Shown: positions 47,566 through 60,610, counted from the stretch's first letter. The stretch: 64,000 nucleotides of DNA from Sesamum alatum (GCA_034509735.1 JACGWO010000012.1:27805188-27869187); one strand, 5' to 3'. Numbers and translations are program-made. The notes: generated from the sequence alone by a model not told the origin.

Positions 47566-49180
47566 GGTTGGTGGATCAAAAATCTCACTGTACATTTAAC
47601 GTAAAGAGAATCTTTTTTTTTTTTTTTTTTCACGATGTTTTGATGATGAAGAAAAACAACTGCAACACTTATTTATAATGAAAAAATGAGGCGAATTTGT
47701 TCAGATTTAGAATTTTGATTGATGCAATAATTTCAAATGAGATACTCCTAAAATGGTTGGATTTTTTGGTGCTGAATTTTGATTGCAAATATTGTTGTTT
47801 TACTGCGTACAAATCAAAGTAAATTTGTTACTCACTATTTAATGTCTTTAAGCAACTTGTCGCTTTGTGTAATTAATCTTAGGTGTGAAATATATATTAA
47901 TGACATTGGATTATTGCATTATATTTTGATAATCCAACTATTCAAGATTTTGGGGAAGAATCAAGTAATAAAAAATAAAAAATGTGGGTGATTTTTTTGT
48001 TTTTCATATTTGATGATATAGGTATTTATTTAATTTATTTGTTGTACGTATATATTAATATGTAAAGTAATAATAATTAAAATATATAATAAGAAATAAC
48101 TGGCTTTGATAATAACTTGTGATGTATATCCATTGTTGTAACTTATGACGTGCATTGTAAGTTCAAGTTTTTGGCTGCTATAATGTGGGGTCGATGTTCT
48201 AATATTGTGTAATTATTGTGCAGTTTCGAACAGAAATATTGAAATTATTTAAATCATAAAAAAGAATGATATCTGATTTGAAGTAATTAATAACTTTGCC
48301 ATTTGTCTTGTTGTCATACTTTCTAGGATAATATCACTATATTCCTTGTTGTATTACTTTTACTCATCGTTAATTATAAGCGCAAGAAAATTAATTCAAC
48401 TACATTTATTGAAACTCTTTTGTTATTGCTAGAAACTACTACGGAAGGGTATTTAAGTTTTGATTACTTCCAAGTATATTACTTGAATATTGAGTTGAGC
48501 TTGAAGGCGGTATAAATAAAATTATTCTCCATATTCAAAATAAATTTCATTTATTATTTTAACCGAGACCTCCAAAAATAAATCTTAATTTAGAATTACA
48601 TATATATATATATCTAAGTTTAATTTCATCCTCCTCTTAGCTCTCATATTCATTTTCTTGTCTAAGTTTTAATTTTCTGTCTCTTATTTATTTTTTATTT
48701 TATTTATTTTAATTTTAATTATTTTTAATTTTATTCATTTTATATTTATTTCACATATCTTAAATTAATAAATATTCAAATACTTAAAAAGATAATTCAT
48801 AACAGATTTTAATAAATCTTTACAAGTTCTTAATTTGGAAAATTAAGCATACACATCAAATGTGCAAATTGTGCCAGTACCATGTTACGTGAGAATGATG
48901 ATTACACACATCATGTGCACATGCACGATTCATGCACACATACTTAAAAAAAACACAGCAATCGATTTTTTTTAAATCTTTATTTGATAACTTATACCAG
49001 AAAACAAAATATGAAAATAATTATATACATAAAACAAACAAAAACAACAATAATAATAAATCGAAACAACAAAAACAACAACACTTTAGTTAATCAAAAG
49101 CAAATCAATTCTGTTTTGCTTGTACAATGAACAACAAAAGCTAGTACGAGACAACTTATTGAAACATATATAAGGTAGTT
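47566..49180 (-). promoter_or_regulatory. Upstream region of R19 and 3' flank of R20
   Basis: About 47280-48850 is almost the same as 62450-64000 (R22), the closest pair in the window. TATA element CTTATTTATAATG at about 47669. R20 3' flank from about 48850; no clear AATAAA near 49150. No gene is seen. Confidence 0.5.
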
Positions 49181-49956
49181 TCATTCAGTTGATTCATTGT
49201 TTTTCCGACTTTGAGGCAAGTATTTTTTCAACCAAATAGGCTTGTTCCGTATTAATACTCCCACCACCTCTTCATCACCCAATATAACACGAGGGAGATC
49301 CTCCCTCGTGAATATTATCCTTCCAAATTCTGGGTCTCTCTCTTCTCTTTTGTGCACGTAGACATAGTCTATGCAATTTCCATATTCACTATCACAAGTA
49401 GAAAACAAAAATTGAATTAATTATTATATAAATTAAAAAAGAAAATAAATTATTTTCCACGTATTTCTTAAAAGATCAAGTTTATGTATATATATATATT
49501 TATTATATGAAGTGTAATTTGAGTGATATATTAATTAGATTATTTATGGAGGTAATTCATATAATCATTGCCTGAAGCATTCCAATACCAAATTACGTCC
49601 TTAATTAAAAAATTTCACGCATAAAATTTAATTAATATTCATACAATTTCAGGCTCTAGTTTTGGACATATAATACACATTCTCGTTTATTTGAATTCAT
49701 TAGTATTTCTTAACAACAAAAAGTAAATCAAATTAATTGATTCACTAATAGAAAAAAGAATATTTTCACAAAAAATTAAATAACAAAATTTCAGACTTTA
49801 TTTTTGCACATTTCATATATACATACATTACTCAAAGTTCATGAATATATATTTCTTAACAAAATCAAGTTCTTTTGCAAAATTTACTTTTCAGATGAAG
49901 TTATATTTATCAATTTTAATATCACAAACCCAAAATAAAAAATTGATTAAATTCAA

Positions 49957-50006
<50 letters not shown>

Positions 50007-50057
50007 TATAATAATAATAATGATAATAACAATAATAATAATAATAATAATAATAAT

Positions 50058-50093
<36 letters not shown>

Positions 50094-50413
50094 TCCGTGC
50101 ACACACAAAGATTAATTTATATAATCTTGGGCTCTATTCTTGCACATATCATCTACTTGAAGTTTTTTAGTATTTTAACAATTAAACGATTTATATAAAC
50201 ATTACCTTTTTTCTAAAATGATTTAATTTGAGTAACATCTATATAAAATTAAACAATTCACAAACTCTACCTAGTGAAATGTTGGTGTATTTCTTGCCAT
50301 GTGAGGGGCAAACCATTGGAGAAGGTCATAAACAATGATCTCTCTTCCTCCGACGCACGTGCTCGTTGGCTTGCCGGGACAAATGGTTGCGCATCAGCAT
50401 TCAATCTGTTCAT
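49181..50413 (-). CDS. R20: intact RRM-like small protein gene, group C (116 aa)
   Basis: Exon 1 is 50271-50413 (143 nt, shorter Ala/Arg stretch) and exon 2 is 49181-49388, acceptor GATAG, donor GTAGAG. Protein: MNRLNADAQPFVPASQ, RARASEEE, SLFMTFSNG, TWQEIHQHFT, CIDYVYVHKREERDPEFGRIIF, GDEEVVGVLIRNKPIWLKKYLP, end NNESTE. The second exon is open in the same phase as the other intact copies. The intron (882 bp) is longer than in other copies because of an (AAT)n tract. It is the only intact group C member. Function unknown; RRM-like fold by family resemblance. Confidence 0.75.
49963..50092. repeat. (AAT)n microsatellite in R20 intron
   Basis: About 130 bp of almost pure AAT repeats with a few interruptions (AATGATAATAAC). 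The other copies have a short poly(A) at this position in the intron. Confidence 0.9.
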
Positions 50414-50517
50414 AGTTGGTTGGTCAAAAATCTCACTGTATATCTTAAAACAAAGAGTGTTTTCTTATTTATTTTTTGACAATGTTGTGATGATGAAGAA
50501 ACACAATTGCAACTCCC

Positions 50518-50525
50518 ATTTATAA
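50518..50525 (-). promoter_or_regulatory. TATA box of R20
   Basis: Minus strand GTTATAAATGG, about 108 bp before the ATG, aligned with TTATAAATAAG of the other copies. Confidence 0.6.
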
Positions 50526-52140
50526 CAAAAAATGAGATGAATTTGTTCAGATTGAGAATTTGGATTGACGTAATAATTTCAAATAGGATGTTCCTAAAAT
50601 GATTGGGTTTTTTGGTACTGAATTTTGACTGCAAAAATGGTTGTTTGACTGTGCACAAGAGGAAGAAAATTAGTGACTCACCATTTAATGTTTCTGAACA
50701 ACTTATCGCTTGTGTAAATCGTTGTAGGTTTGGAATTATATATATTAATGACATTGGATTATTGCATTATATTTTGATGATTCAACTATTCAAGATTTTG
50801 GGGGGGGGGGAATAAAATAATAAAAAATCAACAATGTGTGTGGTGTTTTTCATATTTGCTGATATAGATAATTATTTAATTTATTTGTTGTGTATGTTAA
50901 TACATAAAGTAATAATAATTAGAATGTATAACTAGAAATGACTGACTTTACTAATAACTCGTGATGGTTCATTATTGTAACTTGTGACGTGCATTGTAAG
51001 TTCAAGTTATTAGCCGCTATAATATGGGGTCGACGTTCTAATGTTGTGTAAATCTTGTGCAATTTTGAACATAAGTCTTGAGATTATTTAAATCTTTAAA
51101 AATAATGATATATATGATCCCAAGTAATAAATAACTTTGTTATTTGTCTTGTTGCCATACTTTCTAGGATAGTGTCGTGATATTCTTTGTTGTATTAGTT
51201 TTACTTAACGTTAATTATAATACTTCAACTGCATTTATTGAAACTCGTATGTTATTACTAGAAACTAATGTAATCTTGTGGAAGAGTACTTAAGTTTCTT
51301 GCTCCGAAGTATATTACTTGAATATTGAGCCGAGCTCGGGGGCCATAGATCTTAAATAACAATACTCTACTTGTTTAGAATTAATATTTTCTCCTTTTAA
51401 ATTTTTTTGTTTTTTTACTTCGAAGTATATTACTTGAATATTGAGCTCTGCATTACTTGAATATGGAGTTGAGCTAGACGGCAATAAATTTTAAATAAAA
51501 AATACTCTCCTTATTTAAATTATTTTTTTACTGTTTTATCCGAGACCTCCAAAATAAATCTTTTAGAATTTTATAATTTTTTTTATCTTAGTTTAATGGC
51601 GTCGATCCCTGATCTCTCATATCCCTTTCCTTATATAATTTTTATTTTTCCATCTCTTATTTATTTTTTTATTTTTTTTATTTTAATTGTTTATTTATTT
51701 CACATATCATAAATCAATAAATACTTAAATACTTATAAAGATAAATTCATAACAGATGTTAATAAATCTTTTATGAATTTAAATTTAGAAAACTAAGCAC
51801 TCATTGAATGTGGGTGCTAGTACCATATTACTTGATAATGATGATTACACACATTATGTGCACATGCACCACGGTCACACGCACCTACTTCAAAAACAAA
51901 ACAACAATCGCATTTTTCTTATCTTTCTTTAATAACTTATACCAAAAAATGATATATAGAAGTAAATGAAATACATCAAACAAACAAAAGAACAAAAATC
52001 ATATATCAGAACAGCAAAACTGACAACATTTCTATTAATCAAAAGCAAATCAATTCTTCTACTCTTGTACAATAAACAACAAGAGCTAGTCTTATTTATT
52101 CACCACAAAGACAGCTTGGTGAAACAAATATAAAGTAGTT
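50526..52140 (-). promoter_or_regulatory. Upstream region of R20 and 3' flank of R21
   Basis: Promoter block with a G-run (50801-50810) and TGACGTG near 50986. 51415-51480 has the doubled TATTACTTGAATATTGAGC motif shared with 31735 and 42267. Then R21 3' flank; TTATTTATTCACC (52091-52103) gives AATAAA on the minus strand. No gene is seen. Confidence 0.5.
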
Positions 52141-53273
52141 TCATTCAGTTGATTCATTGTTCCTCCAACCTTGGGGCAAGTACTTCTTCAACCAGATAGG
52201 TTTATTCTGGATTAATATTTTTACCACATCTTCATCACCCAGTATAATACGCGGGAGATCCCCACTCGTAAATATTATCCTTCCAAACTCTGGATCTCTA
52301 TTTTCTCTTTTGCGTATGTAGACATACTCTACGCAATTTCCATATTCACTGTCATAAGTAAGAAAAAATCGAATTAATTAGTTCATATATTAAAAGTAAA
52401 TAAATTATTTTCCATATATTTTTCTTAACAAATCAAGTTTTGTGTATATATTTATTTCTTTTGTATGAAGTTGAAGTGTAATTTGAGTAATCTATTAATT
52501 GAATAATCTATAGATGTAATGTATATAATCACTGCCTAAAGCATTCGAAAATCAAACTACATACTTAATTCAAAAAATTAAAACAAAAAAATTATTTTTG
52601 GATGCACGCACAACAATTAATTAATATTAACACAATTTCAGGCTCTATGTTTGCACATATCATACACCTGCAAATTTATTTGAACTCATTAGAATTTCTT
52701 AACAACAAAAATTAAACCAAATTAATTGATTCACTTATAGAAAAAAATATTTTGCACAAAATTAGATATTATAATTTCAGACTCTATTGTTACCCATATC
52801 ATATATACATACATTACCCAAAGTTCATGAATATACACGATTTACTTTTTAGATGAAGTTATATTTATCAATTTTAATATCACAAACTCAAATAAAAAAT
52901 TAATTAATTCAAAAAATCCAAAAAAAAAAAAAAGAATTTCCGTGCATGTAAAAAGATTAATTTGTATAATCTCGGGATCTTTTCTTGCATATATCATCTA
53001 CTTGAAGTTTTTTAGTATTTTAACAAGAATTTTTTTTCATATAAACATTTATTTCTTTTCTACAATGAATTTAATTTCAGTAACAGTTATATAAAGTTAA
53101 ATAATTCATTAACTTTACCTAGTAAAATGTTGGTGTATTTCTTGCCGTGTGAGGGGCAAGCCATTGGAGAAGGTCAGAAACAACGACCTCTCTTCTGCAG
53201 GCGCACGTGCACGAGCTCGTGCTTGTTGGCTTGCCGGCACAAATGGTTGCGCATCAGCATTCAATTTGTTCAT
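52141..53273 (-). CDS. R21: intact RRM-like small protein gene, group B (120 aa)
   Basis: Exon 1 is 53119-53273 and exon 2 is 52141-52348; GTAAAG donor, GACAG acceptor. Protein: MNKLNADAQPFVPASQ, QARARARAPAEE, SLFLTFSNG, TRQEIHQHFT, CVEYVYIRKREN, DPEFGRIIFTSGD, GDEDVVKILIQNKPIWLKKYLPQG, end NNESTE. Every codon of exon 2 was read and is open. Closest to R18, with which it shares the intron, the promoter and the spacer up to the LINE, so the two units duplicated recently. The Leu in SLFLTF (Met in group A) is common to both. Confidence 0.75.
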
Positions 53274-53376
53274 GGTTGGTTTTTCTAAAATCTCACTATA
53301 TATCTAACGCAAAGAGTATTTTCTTGTTTGTGTTTTTGACGATGTTGTGATGATGAAGAAACACAAATGCAACACT

Positions 53377-53384
53377 TATTTATA
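53377..53384 (-). promoter_or_regulatory. TATA box of R21
   Basis: Minus strand TATAAATA in TTATAAATAAGTG, 104 bp before the ATG, the same spacing as in R18. Confidence 0.65.
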
Positions 53385-54714
53385 ACGAAAAAATGAGGCT
53401 AATTTGTTCAGATTGAGAATTTGAATTGATGTAATAATTTCAAATGAGATATTCCTAAATTGCTTGGACTTTTTTGTACAGAATTTTGATTGCAAATATT
53501 GTTGTTTGACTGCGCAAAAAAGGAAGTAAATTAGTGACTATCCATTTAATGTTTTTGAGATATATATTAATTAATGACATTGGATTATTGCATTTTATTT
53601 TGATGATTCAACTATTCAAGATTTTGGGGCAAGAATAAAGTAATAAAAAATCAACAATATGGGTGATTTTTTTTTTCATATTTGATGATATAGGTATTTA
53701 TTTAATTTATTTGTTATATATGTTCAACGTAAAGTACTATTAGTTAGAATGTATAACGAGAAATGAATTGCTTTCATAACAACTCATAATGTACGTTCAA
53801 TATTGTAATTTGTGACGTGTATTGTAAGTTCAAGTTATTAGCCGCTATAATTTGGTGTTGACATTCTAATGTTGTGTAATTTTTATACAGTTTAGAACAG
53901 AAGTTTTGAGATTATTTAAATCGTTAAAAAGAATGATATCTGACCCGAAGTAATAAATAACATTGTCCTTTATCTTGTTGCCGTACTTTCTCGAATAATA
54001 TCGCTATATTCTTTGTAGTATTAATTTTACTTATCATTAATTATAAACGTAAGAAATTTACTTCAACTGCATTTATTGAAACTCGTATGTTACTGCTAGA
54101 AACTAATGTAATCTTGCAGAAGGGTACTTAAGTTTTTTATTGAGAGATATTACTTGAATATTGATCTGAGCTCAGGGGCAGTAAATCTTAAATAACAATA
54201 CTCTCCTTATTCAGAATTTTTTTTGTTACTTTTTTATTCGGACCTCCAAAAAATAAAACTTAATTTTTTATAAAAATATTATAAAAATATTCTATTATTC
54301 AAAATTATAACGTGGCATCAATAATTATTAATAAATATTTTTAATTGTAATTTTGCCAAATATATATGTTTAAAATGTACTTAATCATATGTCACGGGCT
54401 TAGTCTTTTGGAACCCCTAATCATATGTTTAACATGGACTTAAATAAAATATTTTGATACATTTATAATATATATACACATATATATATTCTATTTATAC
54501 TTATATATAATACAATAAATTTAATATTTTATAAAATAAATAATAATATAAAATAGTTTATAAACATTTGAGGTATATATAAGTAACACTTACGGGCACA
54601 TAAAAGTTATAAAAGAATCTAATCTTTCAATAATATTATTATCTCATCATCTTTATACAATTTTGATAGTATTATTTTTAAATATTTTAAATCATCCTTC
54701 AAAAGAATAATAAT
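53385..54714 (-). promoter_or_regulatory. Upstream region of R21
   Basis: Group B promoter block and AT-rich spacer, nearly the same as 45572-46900. It is cut at ..AAAAGAATAATAATA by the LINE; the continuation ATTGTAAGCTAC is at 58721. No gene is seen. Confidence 0.5.
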
Positions 54715-54736
54715 ATGCGCAAACCTGTGTGCATCT

Positions 54737-54949
54737 ATGTTGAGAAACCGCAAGCAAAGGCTGAGTTACAAGAAGCGGCGTGACGAGACTGCAGGGCTGG
54801 TTAAGGAAGGAGGGAACCCGACTAAGCGGGATAAAGGCAAGGCCTTAGTCCTCTACAACCCTTTTGAGACACTACAGGGGATAGACGCTGACGATCAAGA
54901 TACTTGGGGTCCTAACAGAAGCAGCCCCGCGTCCCTTGCTAATGATTAA
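54737..54949 (+). pseudogene. LINE ORF1 C-terminal remnant
   Basis: About 70 codons, basic and then acidic (KRRDETAG.., NPFETLQGIDADDQD), ending just inside the start of ORF2 with a short overlap. It looks like the tail of a plant LINE ORF1 (gag-like) protein; the zinc-knuckle part is not present. Confidence 0.6.
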
Positions 54950-55640
54950 CATCGCAAGCTGGAACGTCCGTGGTCTTAACAAGTATGACCACCAAAGTGT
55001 GGTCATGGCACTCATTCATGATTTTAAATTACAGATCATTGGTCTAATGGAAACAAGGGTTCAGGCGCCACAAGCCCCCAGAATACAACAGCAAATCAAG
55101 GGGACTTGGCAGTGGTTTTCTGACTACACTAGCGGCAATGGGAAACGGATATGGGTAGGCTGGGACCATACGACGGTTCAGGTGGAGGTCCTCGAAACCA
55201 TGGACCATTGCGTACACTGTAAAGCCACAAAATTAGAAACTCGGCAAATACTATATGTCACGGTCATCTATGGGGCAAATGACATGCTCGCGCGAAGGGA
55301 TTTATGGAGTACGATTAGTATATTTGCACCTTTACTCGAGGAAGATGACTGGATATTGACAGGGGACTACAATACAGTACTCGACCACAGTGAATTCAGG
55401 GGTGCAGCGGGTGATAATTCGGCAGCCATGGAGGACTTTGGGGGTGTATCACGGAAGCTCAACTTCAGCCTCTACCTGTGACGGGGGGCCTTCTCTCTTG
55501 GCATAATCGAAGTTTTTGAGAGCGGAGCCTATGGAAACGCCTCGACAGGAGGTTGGTAAATGACCACTGGCTTGCTAACTACCCTAACAGCCAGTACTTG
55601 AGCGCGACTCCGAGAACCTCGGACCATTCCCTTTTGATCT
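54936..55640 (+). pseudogene. LINE ORF2 endonuclease domain, frameshifted
   Basis: Apurinic endonuclease-like domain: SWNVRGLN (54960s), GLMETRV (catalytic Glu), VTVIYGAN, WILTGDYNTVLD (GDxN motif), and SDHSLLIF near 55617 (catalytic Ser-Asp-His). The frame breaks at a TGA at 55479-55481, with the rest in another frame from about 55553. Such enzymes nick the target DNA to prime reverse transcription. Confidence 0.8.
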
Positions 55641-56164
55641 TCTGTCCGACCACTGATACATGGATAGCAAAGGGTATTTTCAGATTCGACAACTTCCTCA
55701 CTAGCAGAGGGGACTTCCTTCAGAGAGTTTCGAAAGTGTGGAATATGAGTGTCCAAGGGATTGCGATGTTCTCTGTGACCACAAAGCTAAAGACACTCAA
55801 GAAAACCTTCCGCCGTATGCGCAAAGATGTGGGGGACCTCGCGCAGAATGTGTCCTCGGCGGCCAAGTTCCTTGAGGAGGCACAACAGCTCCTTTATGAT
55901 TTCCCACACTCCGAGACGATACATTTGCTGGAGTACATGTGTCGTAAGGTACACAACAAAGCGCTGCAACAGGAAATTGAAATGATTCGGCAACGAGCAA
56001 AGCTCTCTTGGCTAAAGGAGGGTGACAGCTGCACCAAGCTGTTTTTCCAAAAAGTGAAAGCCAAACATGTACGGAGTCGAATTTACCAGATTGAGACCAG
56101 GGAAGGCGTAAGACTTCACGGACAGTAGGAAGTTGCTAATGACATCCTTGGGTTCTACCAGGAC

Positions 56165-57244
56165 ATGCTTGGTAGCCAAAGGGAACCACGACAGGTTGAC
56201 CTTGGTTTCTTGGGGCCGTTCCTTACCGGACATCTTGCGGATAGTGAAGCTGCAGACATGGTCCGACCAGCTTCACGGGCTGAAGTTCACAGTTCTCTAA
56301 TGGAAATAGATGACAACAATGCTCCAGGTTTAGATGGTTATACAACGGCTTTCTTCAAGAAAGCATGGGTTGTGGTAGGCACGGAGGTTACCACGGCAAT
56401 ACAACAATTCTTCTTGAATGGGAAGTTACTCACGCAGATAAATGCCACACTCATTACCTTAATCCCAAAGGTTCAAATGCCGCGAACAGCGAGTGATTAC
56501 CGCCCTATTGCATGTTGCACAGTTCTATATAAGATCATCTCGAAAGTCTTGGTTACTCGTATGCAGCCTGTCCTACAAAAACTTGTGGACAACCCTCAGA
56601 CTGTGTTTATCCCGGGACGGAAAATTACAGATAATATACTCCTTGCTCAAGAACTACTCAAGGGGTATAATCGGGCGAGCACCCCACCTCAATGCACTAT
56701 GAAGATCGATTTACGGAAGGTATATGATACTGTTGAGTGGGACTTTATCACGCACGCGCTACGACAATTTGGGCTCCATAGTACTTTCATCGGTTGGATT
56801 CATGCATGTTTATCGACAGTTTCTTATTCCATCAACATCAACAGGGCCCCACATGGATACTTTCGGGGACGAGGGGCTTGCGGCAAGGGATCCCCTATCC
56901 CATACATCTTTGTCCTTGTCATGGAATGTCTCCATGGCATTGTTAAATTCCACATTCAGCAGATGAGAGGCTTTGAACACCATTGGAAGTGCAGCAAAAT
57001 CAACCTGTTTATGCTCAGCTTTGCCGACAACCTCCTCCTCCTCTGCAAAGCTGACCCGCGGTCTATTGACATTTTATGTCGGGCGCTACGCCACCTCGCA
57101 GCACTTTCTGGATTAATGGCTAATCCGGAGAAAACGCAGCTGCTGGTATCTAAGTCGGTTTCCCCGATGTTGCCTCAACTCATCGCTAAGACGGGGTTTC
57201 GGGCGGGCTCGCTCCCAGTTAAAATACTTGGGGTATCCCACTAA
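56165..57244 (+). pseudogene. LINE reverse transcriptase domain, catalytic motif changed
   Basis: Typical RT blocks: APGLDGYTTAFFKKAW, LITLIPKV, DYRPIACCTVLYKIISK, PGRKITDNILLAQELL, MKIDLRKVYDTVEWDF and LSFADNLLLLCKAD. The active-site motif is FADN (57020-57031) where active enzymes have (F/Y)ADD, and RKVYD replaces the usual RKAYD. The frame stops at 57242-57244. A TAG at about 56126-56128 separates it from the upstream ORF2 part. Not an active polymerase. Confidence 0.85.
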
Positions 57245-58398
57245 CCCATTCCCGCCTCACACTTGCACAATGCCGGCCACCTGTGCACAAAATGGAGCAA
57301 CGTATCAACTCTTGGGGAGGCACTCTCTCTCGTTTGCTGGACGAGTACAACTCATCAAATCAGTTCTCGCCTCCCTTGCCTTGTACTGGGCTGAACCTTT
57401 TCTATTGCCAAAAGAAATTATTCGGGCACTTGAAGCGAAGTGTCGAACTATTCTGTGGAAGGGCAGCAGTGCAACCGGCTATCCTAAGGTCGCATGGGAG
57501 CATATTTATAAACCTGTGGAGGCGGGAGGCCTTGGAATACGATCTTTGGAACATGTCAATCGCGCACTCCTCTGCAAACACTTATAGGACATTGTTATTA
57601 ATGACCACAACTCAGTTTGGGTACAATGGTTGTTGGCGTACAGATTACATCACCACACTCTTTGGACAGTTGGTACCTCGGCGGGCAATTGGAGCTAGCG
57701 AAAATTGCTGAAGCTGAGGGGGCTGTTTGCTCAAGGGGTAGAATACCGCATTGGTGATGGGGGTTCCTTCTTCATTTGGTTGGACCCATGGCACACCGAA
57801 GGACCACTACTTGCTAGCCATCCCACGGGGCCAAGAGTTACGGGACTACCGGAGACGGCACTGCTTCGCGAGGTGATTACTGATGGCCAGTGGCACTGGC
57901 CTACTGGAAGAGCAATAGCAAAATTTGTGCCTGATTGAAGGGATGCAGAAATACACGGGGGTCTTGATCGAATCCATGGAAGCTTACGTCTGACGATCGA
58001 TTTTCCACAAAATCAGTTCTTGCTAGTTGGGTGGTCCTTTCGACAAGGTGCACTGGAGCAGCCTAATGGACGGGCCTATGACAATTCCGAGAAATTCTTT
58101 TATTCTATGGCTTGCGGTTCAATGTAAGCTTTTGACCATGGACAAGCCGTGGCTAGCACAACATGATGGAGAGTGCCTCATGTGTACGGAGAAGGTTCCG
58201 GAGACACATGAACACCTGTTTTTTCAATGCCGATTCTCCTCAAGATGCCTGGCAATTTGCACCCGACAGGTTGGGCTACAATGGCCGTATCGAGATTGGG
58301 GGACAGGAATGAGGTGGGCGGCGAAGCGATGGAGGGGCCGACATCCGCTCAACGCCGCATACCGACACCTATTGGCCAGCCTTGTGTATCACATCTGA
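57228..58398 (+). pseudogene. LINE ORF2 C-terminal region with zf-RVT-like end
   Basis: Broken into several frames. 57290-57590 contains SFAGRVQLIKSVLASL, typical of the region after the RT. 57705-57938 has YRIGDGGSFFIWLDPW. 58027-58398 has FILWLAVQCKLLTMD and CLMCTEKVPETHEHLFFQC, the zf-RVT Cys/His pattern of plant LINEs. Confidence 0.8.
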
Positions 58399-58656
58399 GC
58401 TGAGCGCAATCGACGAAGATTTAGGGGAAAACACAGAGAGCCGACGAGGATCGTTGAGGCCACTATCATGCAGCTGAAGGACATAATTCTGGGAAATCAA
58501 GCGAACAACCTTGCTATGTATGTTTTGTTTCGTGTGTGGAAAATCCCTTGGCCTTACTCTTGATTAATCCCTTGTATAGGAGAACAGCCGAATGGAGAAA
58601 GTATAGATCTATACTTGTACATCTCTTTTTTGATATATACCATTTACCTTCACCAA

Positions 58657-58720
<64 letters not shown>

Positions 58721-58723
<3 letters not shown>

Positions 58724-59358
58724 TAAAAAAATTGTAAGCTACAATCAATTATAGGCCTATGAATAAGCTAAACTTTAAGACTCAATGGGCTAATGGGCCA
58801 TAATAAAATAGTCCTGGAAGTTATAATTGGGTCGACCTCAATTAGATGGCCCAAGCCCATCAAACTACTGTCTTCATACAATGTCAAAACGGCCCATCTA
58901 GAGGTCAAGGTTTTGGATTAGTCTCAAATCTTCTTTATTTAATTTCAAATTAAAACTATATATCATTTTTGCCCTTCAGTGTAAACCAAAGTGCCTCTTG
59001 TTATTCCGGCCAATTTGGTCATTTAAGTCAATGGGCCCTAATAAATTAATTGAGAATGATGATTACACATTATAAGCACGTGCACGATTCATGCACCTAT
59101 TTCATAAACAAAATAACAATCTAATTTTTCTTATATTTCTTTAATAGCTTATACCACATATGATATTTAAAAGTAAATAAATACATAAACCAAATAAAAC
59201 AACAACAAAAATAATAAATCGAAACAGCAAAAACAACATTTCGACTAATCAAAGGAAAATTAATTCTTTTTTTTTTTCTAGTACAGTAAAGAACAAAATT
59301 AGCTAATTAGCTTTATTGATTAAGTACAAAGACAACTTGTTGAAACATGAAGTAGTTT
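58721..59358. other. LINE right flank, GGGCCC element, and R22 3' flank
   Basis: 58730-59045 continues the R21 upstream spacer with a third copy of the GGGCCCATTAG element (inverted; compare 46940-47275), then a 3'-flank block (TGATGATTACAC.., AATCGAAACAGC) leading to R22. TTAGCTTTATTGATTAAG (59308-59325) gives AATAAA on the minus strand. No gene is seen. Confidence 0.5.
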
Positions 59359-60449
59359 TATTGATCAACGGCTTCGTTGTTCCTCCGATCTTGGGGCAAG
59401 TATTTCTTCAACCAAACAGGCTTGTTTTTTATTAATATTTTCACCACCTCTTTATCCTCAGTATAATACGAGGGACCTTCCCTCATAAATATTACCGTGT
59501 GTAATTTTGCAATCTCTATTTTCTCTTTGTGTACGTAGATATAGTCTACGCAGTTAATTCACTGTAATAGGTAGAAAATAAAAATCGAATTAATTAATTC
59601 ATATATTAAAAGTAAATAAATTATTTTTCATATAGTCTTAAGAAATCAAGTTTCATATATACATAAATATATTTATTTATTTATATGAAGTGTAATTTGA
59701 GTGATCTATTAATTGGATAATTTATGGAGGCAATTTATATAGTCACTTCATCAAAATATCGAACTATGTAATTCAAAGATTCAAAAAAAAATTACTTTGG
59801 ATGCATGCTGTGACACCCCCTACGGTATTATACTTTATCGTTATTAATCATTATACTCTTCGAAATTATAAGTTGTCTTATAAGATTTTCCATTTTAAAC
59901 TAATAAGATAAATCTATAAATATATTTTAAATCACGATAGTATCATCAAAAGTTTATATTTACTAGACCACAGATATACTTATGTACAAAACTCCAAAAG
60001 ATAAAAGTTTCAAACTATAACAGAATCCAAAATGCAAACCCGACGAAAGGCTAGAGGTTTAATAATCATATAGACAGAACCCTCGGCTTCAGATGTCACG
60101 GCTGACCCACCTATTCAGATCCATTTCACGACTTCCAATTTAACGTAGCTAGTTCACCGTGATCTATCTCCTGAAAAATATTGGCAAGGGATGAGCTGCC
60201 TACTCAATAAGTATAACTAATTAACTTATACATATACACGCACTTACATAATAAAATGAGTATCATGCAATACAAAAAAAAATATAAGAAATGACACATA
60301 CCAACAATCATATATCAAATACACATAATACTCGACTTTATTGTTTATTTCCTTAGGGCCCTGTTTACCCCTGCTGGAGTGCATCACTCAATGGTCTATG
60401 CCGGCTATCAATCCCTCAATCATAATATCTCTTTTTCTTTCCCTCGGTA

Positions 60450-60610
60450 CCACACAACACACAGCTCGTATGATACCCCATAATCAATGATACCACACAG
60501 CATACAGCTCGTATGATATCTCATCATTAATCATATCACACAGCACACAGCTCGTATGATATATTACATCATCTCCCTCGATCAATGACAGCACACAGCT
60601 CGTCATTAAT
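60450..60610. repeat. Short tandem repeats inside the LTR
   Basis: CACAGCTCGTATGATA-type units occur about four times at ~50-bp spacing (CACACAGCTCGTATGAT at about 60460, 60508, 60542; a shorter one near 60595). Tandem units of this kind are common in the U3 part of plant LTRs and can hold enhancer activity. Confidence 0.65.

Larger units (their letters stand above)
54715..58720 (+). mobile_element. Decayed L1-type LINE with (AAT)n tail
   Basis: Non-LTR retrotransposon, 5'-truncated in ORF1, about 4.0 kb, inserted into an AATAATAATA stretch; paralogues (46890) show the empty site. Order: ORF1 end, endonuclease, reverse transcriptase, C-terminal zinc-knuckle-like region, 3' UTR, and (AAT)n tail (58661-58718). 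GC content and codon use differ strongly from the AT-rich surroundings. Multiple frameshifts and stops make it inactive. The target duplication cannot be placed because the tail and target are both AAT repeats. Confidence 0.9.

Noticed and set aside
60450..60610. CRISPR-like array
   Set aside because: The repeats are imperfect, the spacing is irregular, and they sit inside a plant LTR. There are no CRISPR arrays in plant nuclear DNA.
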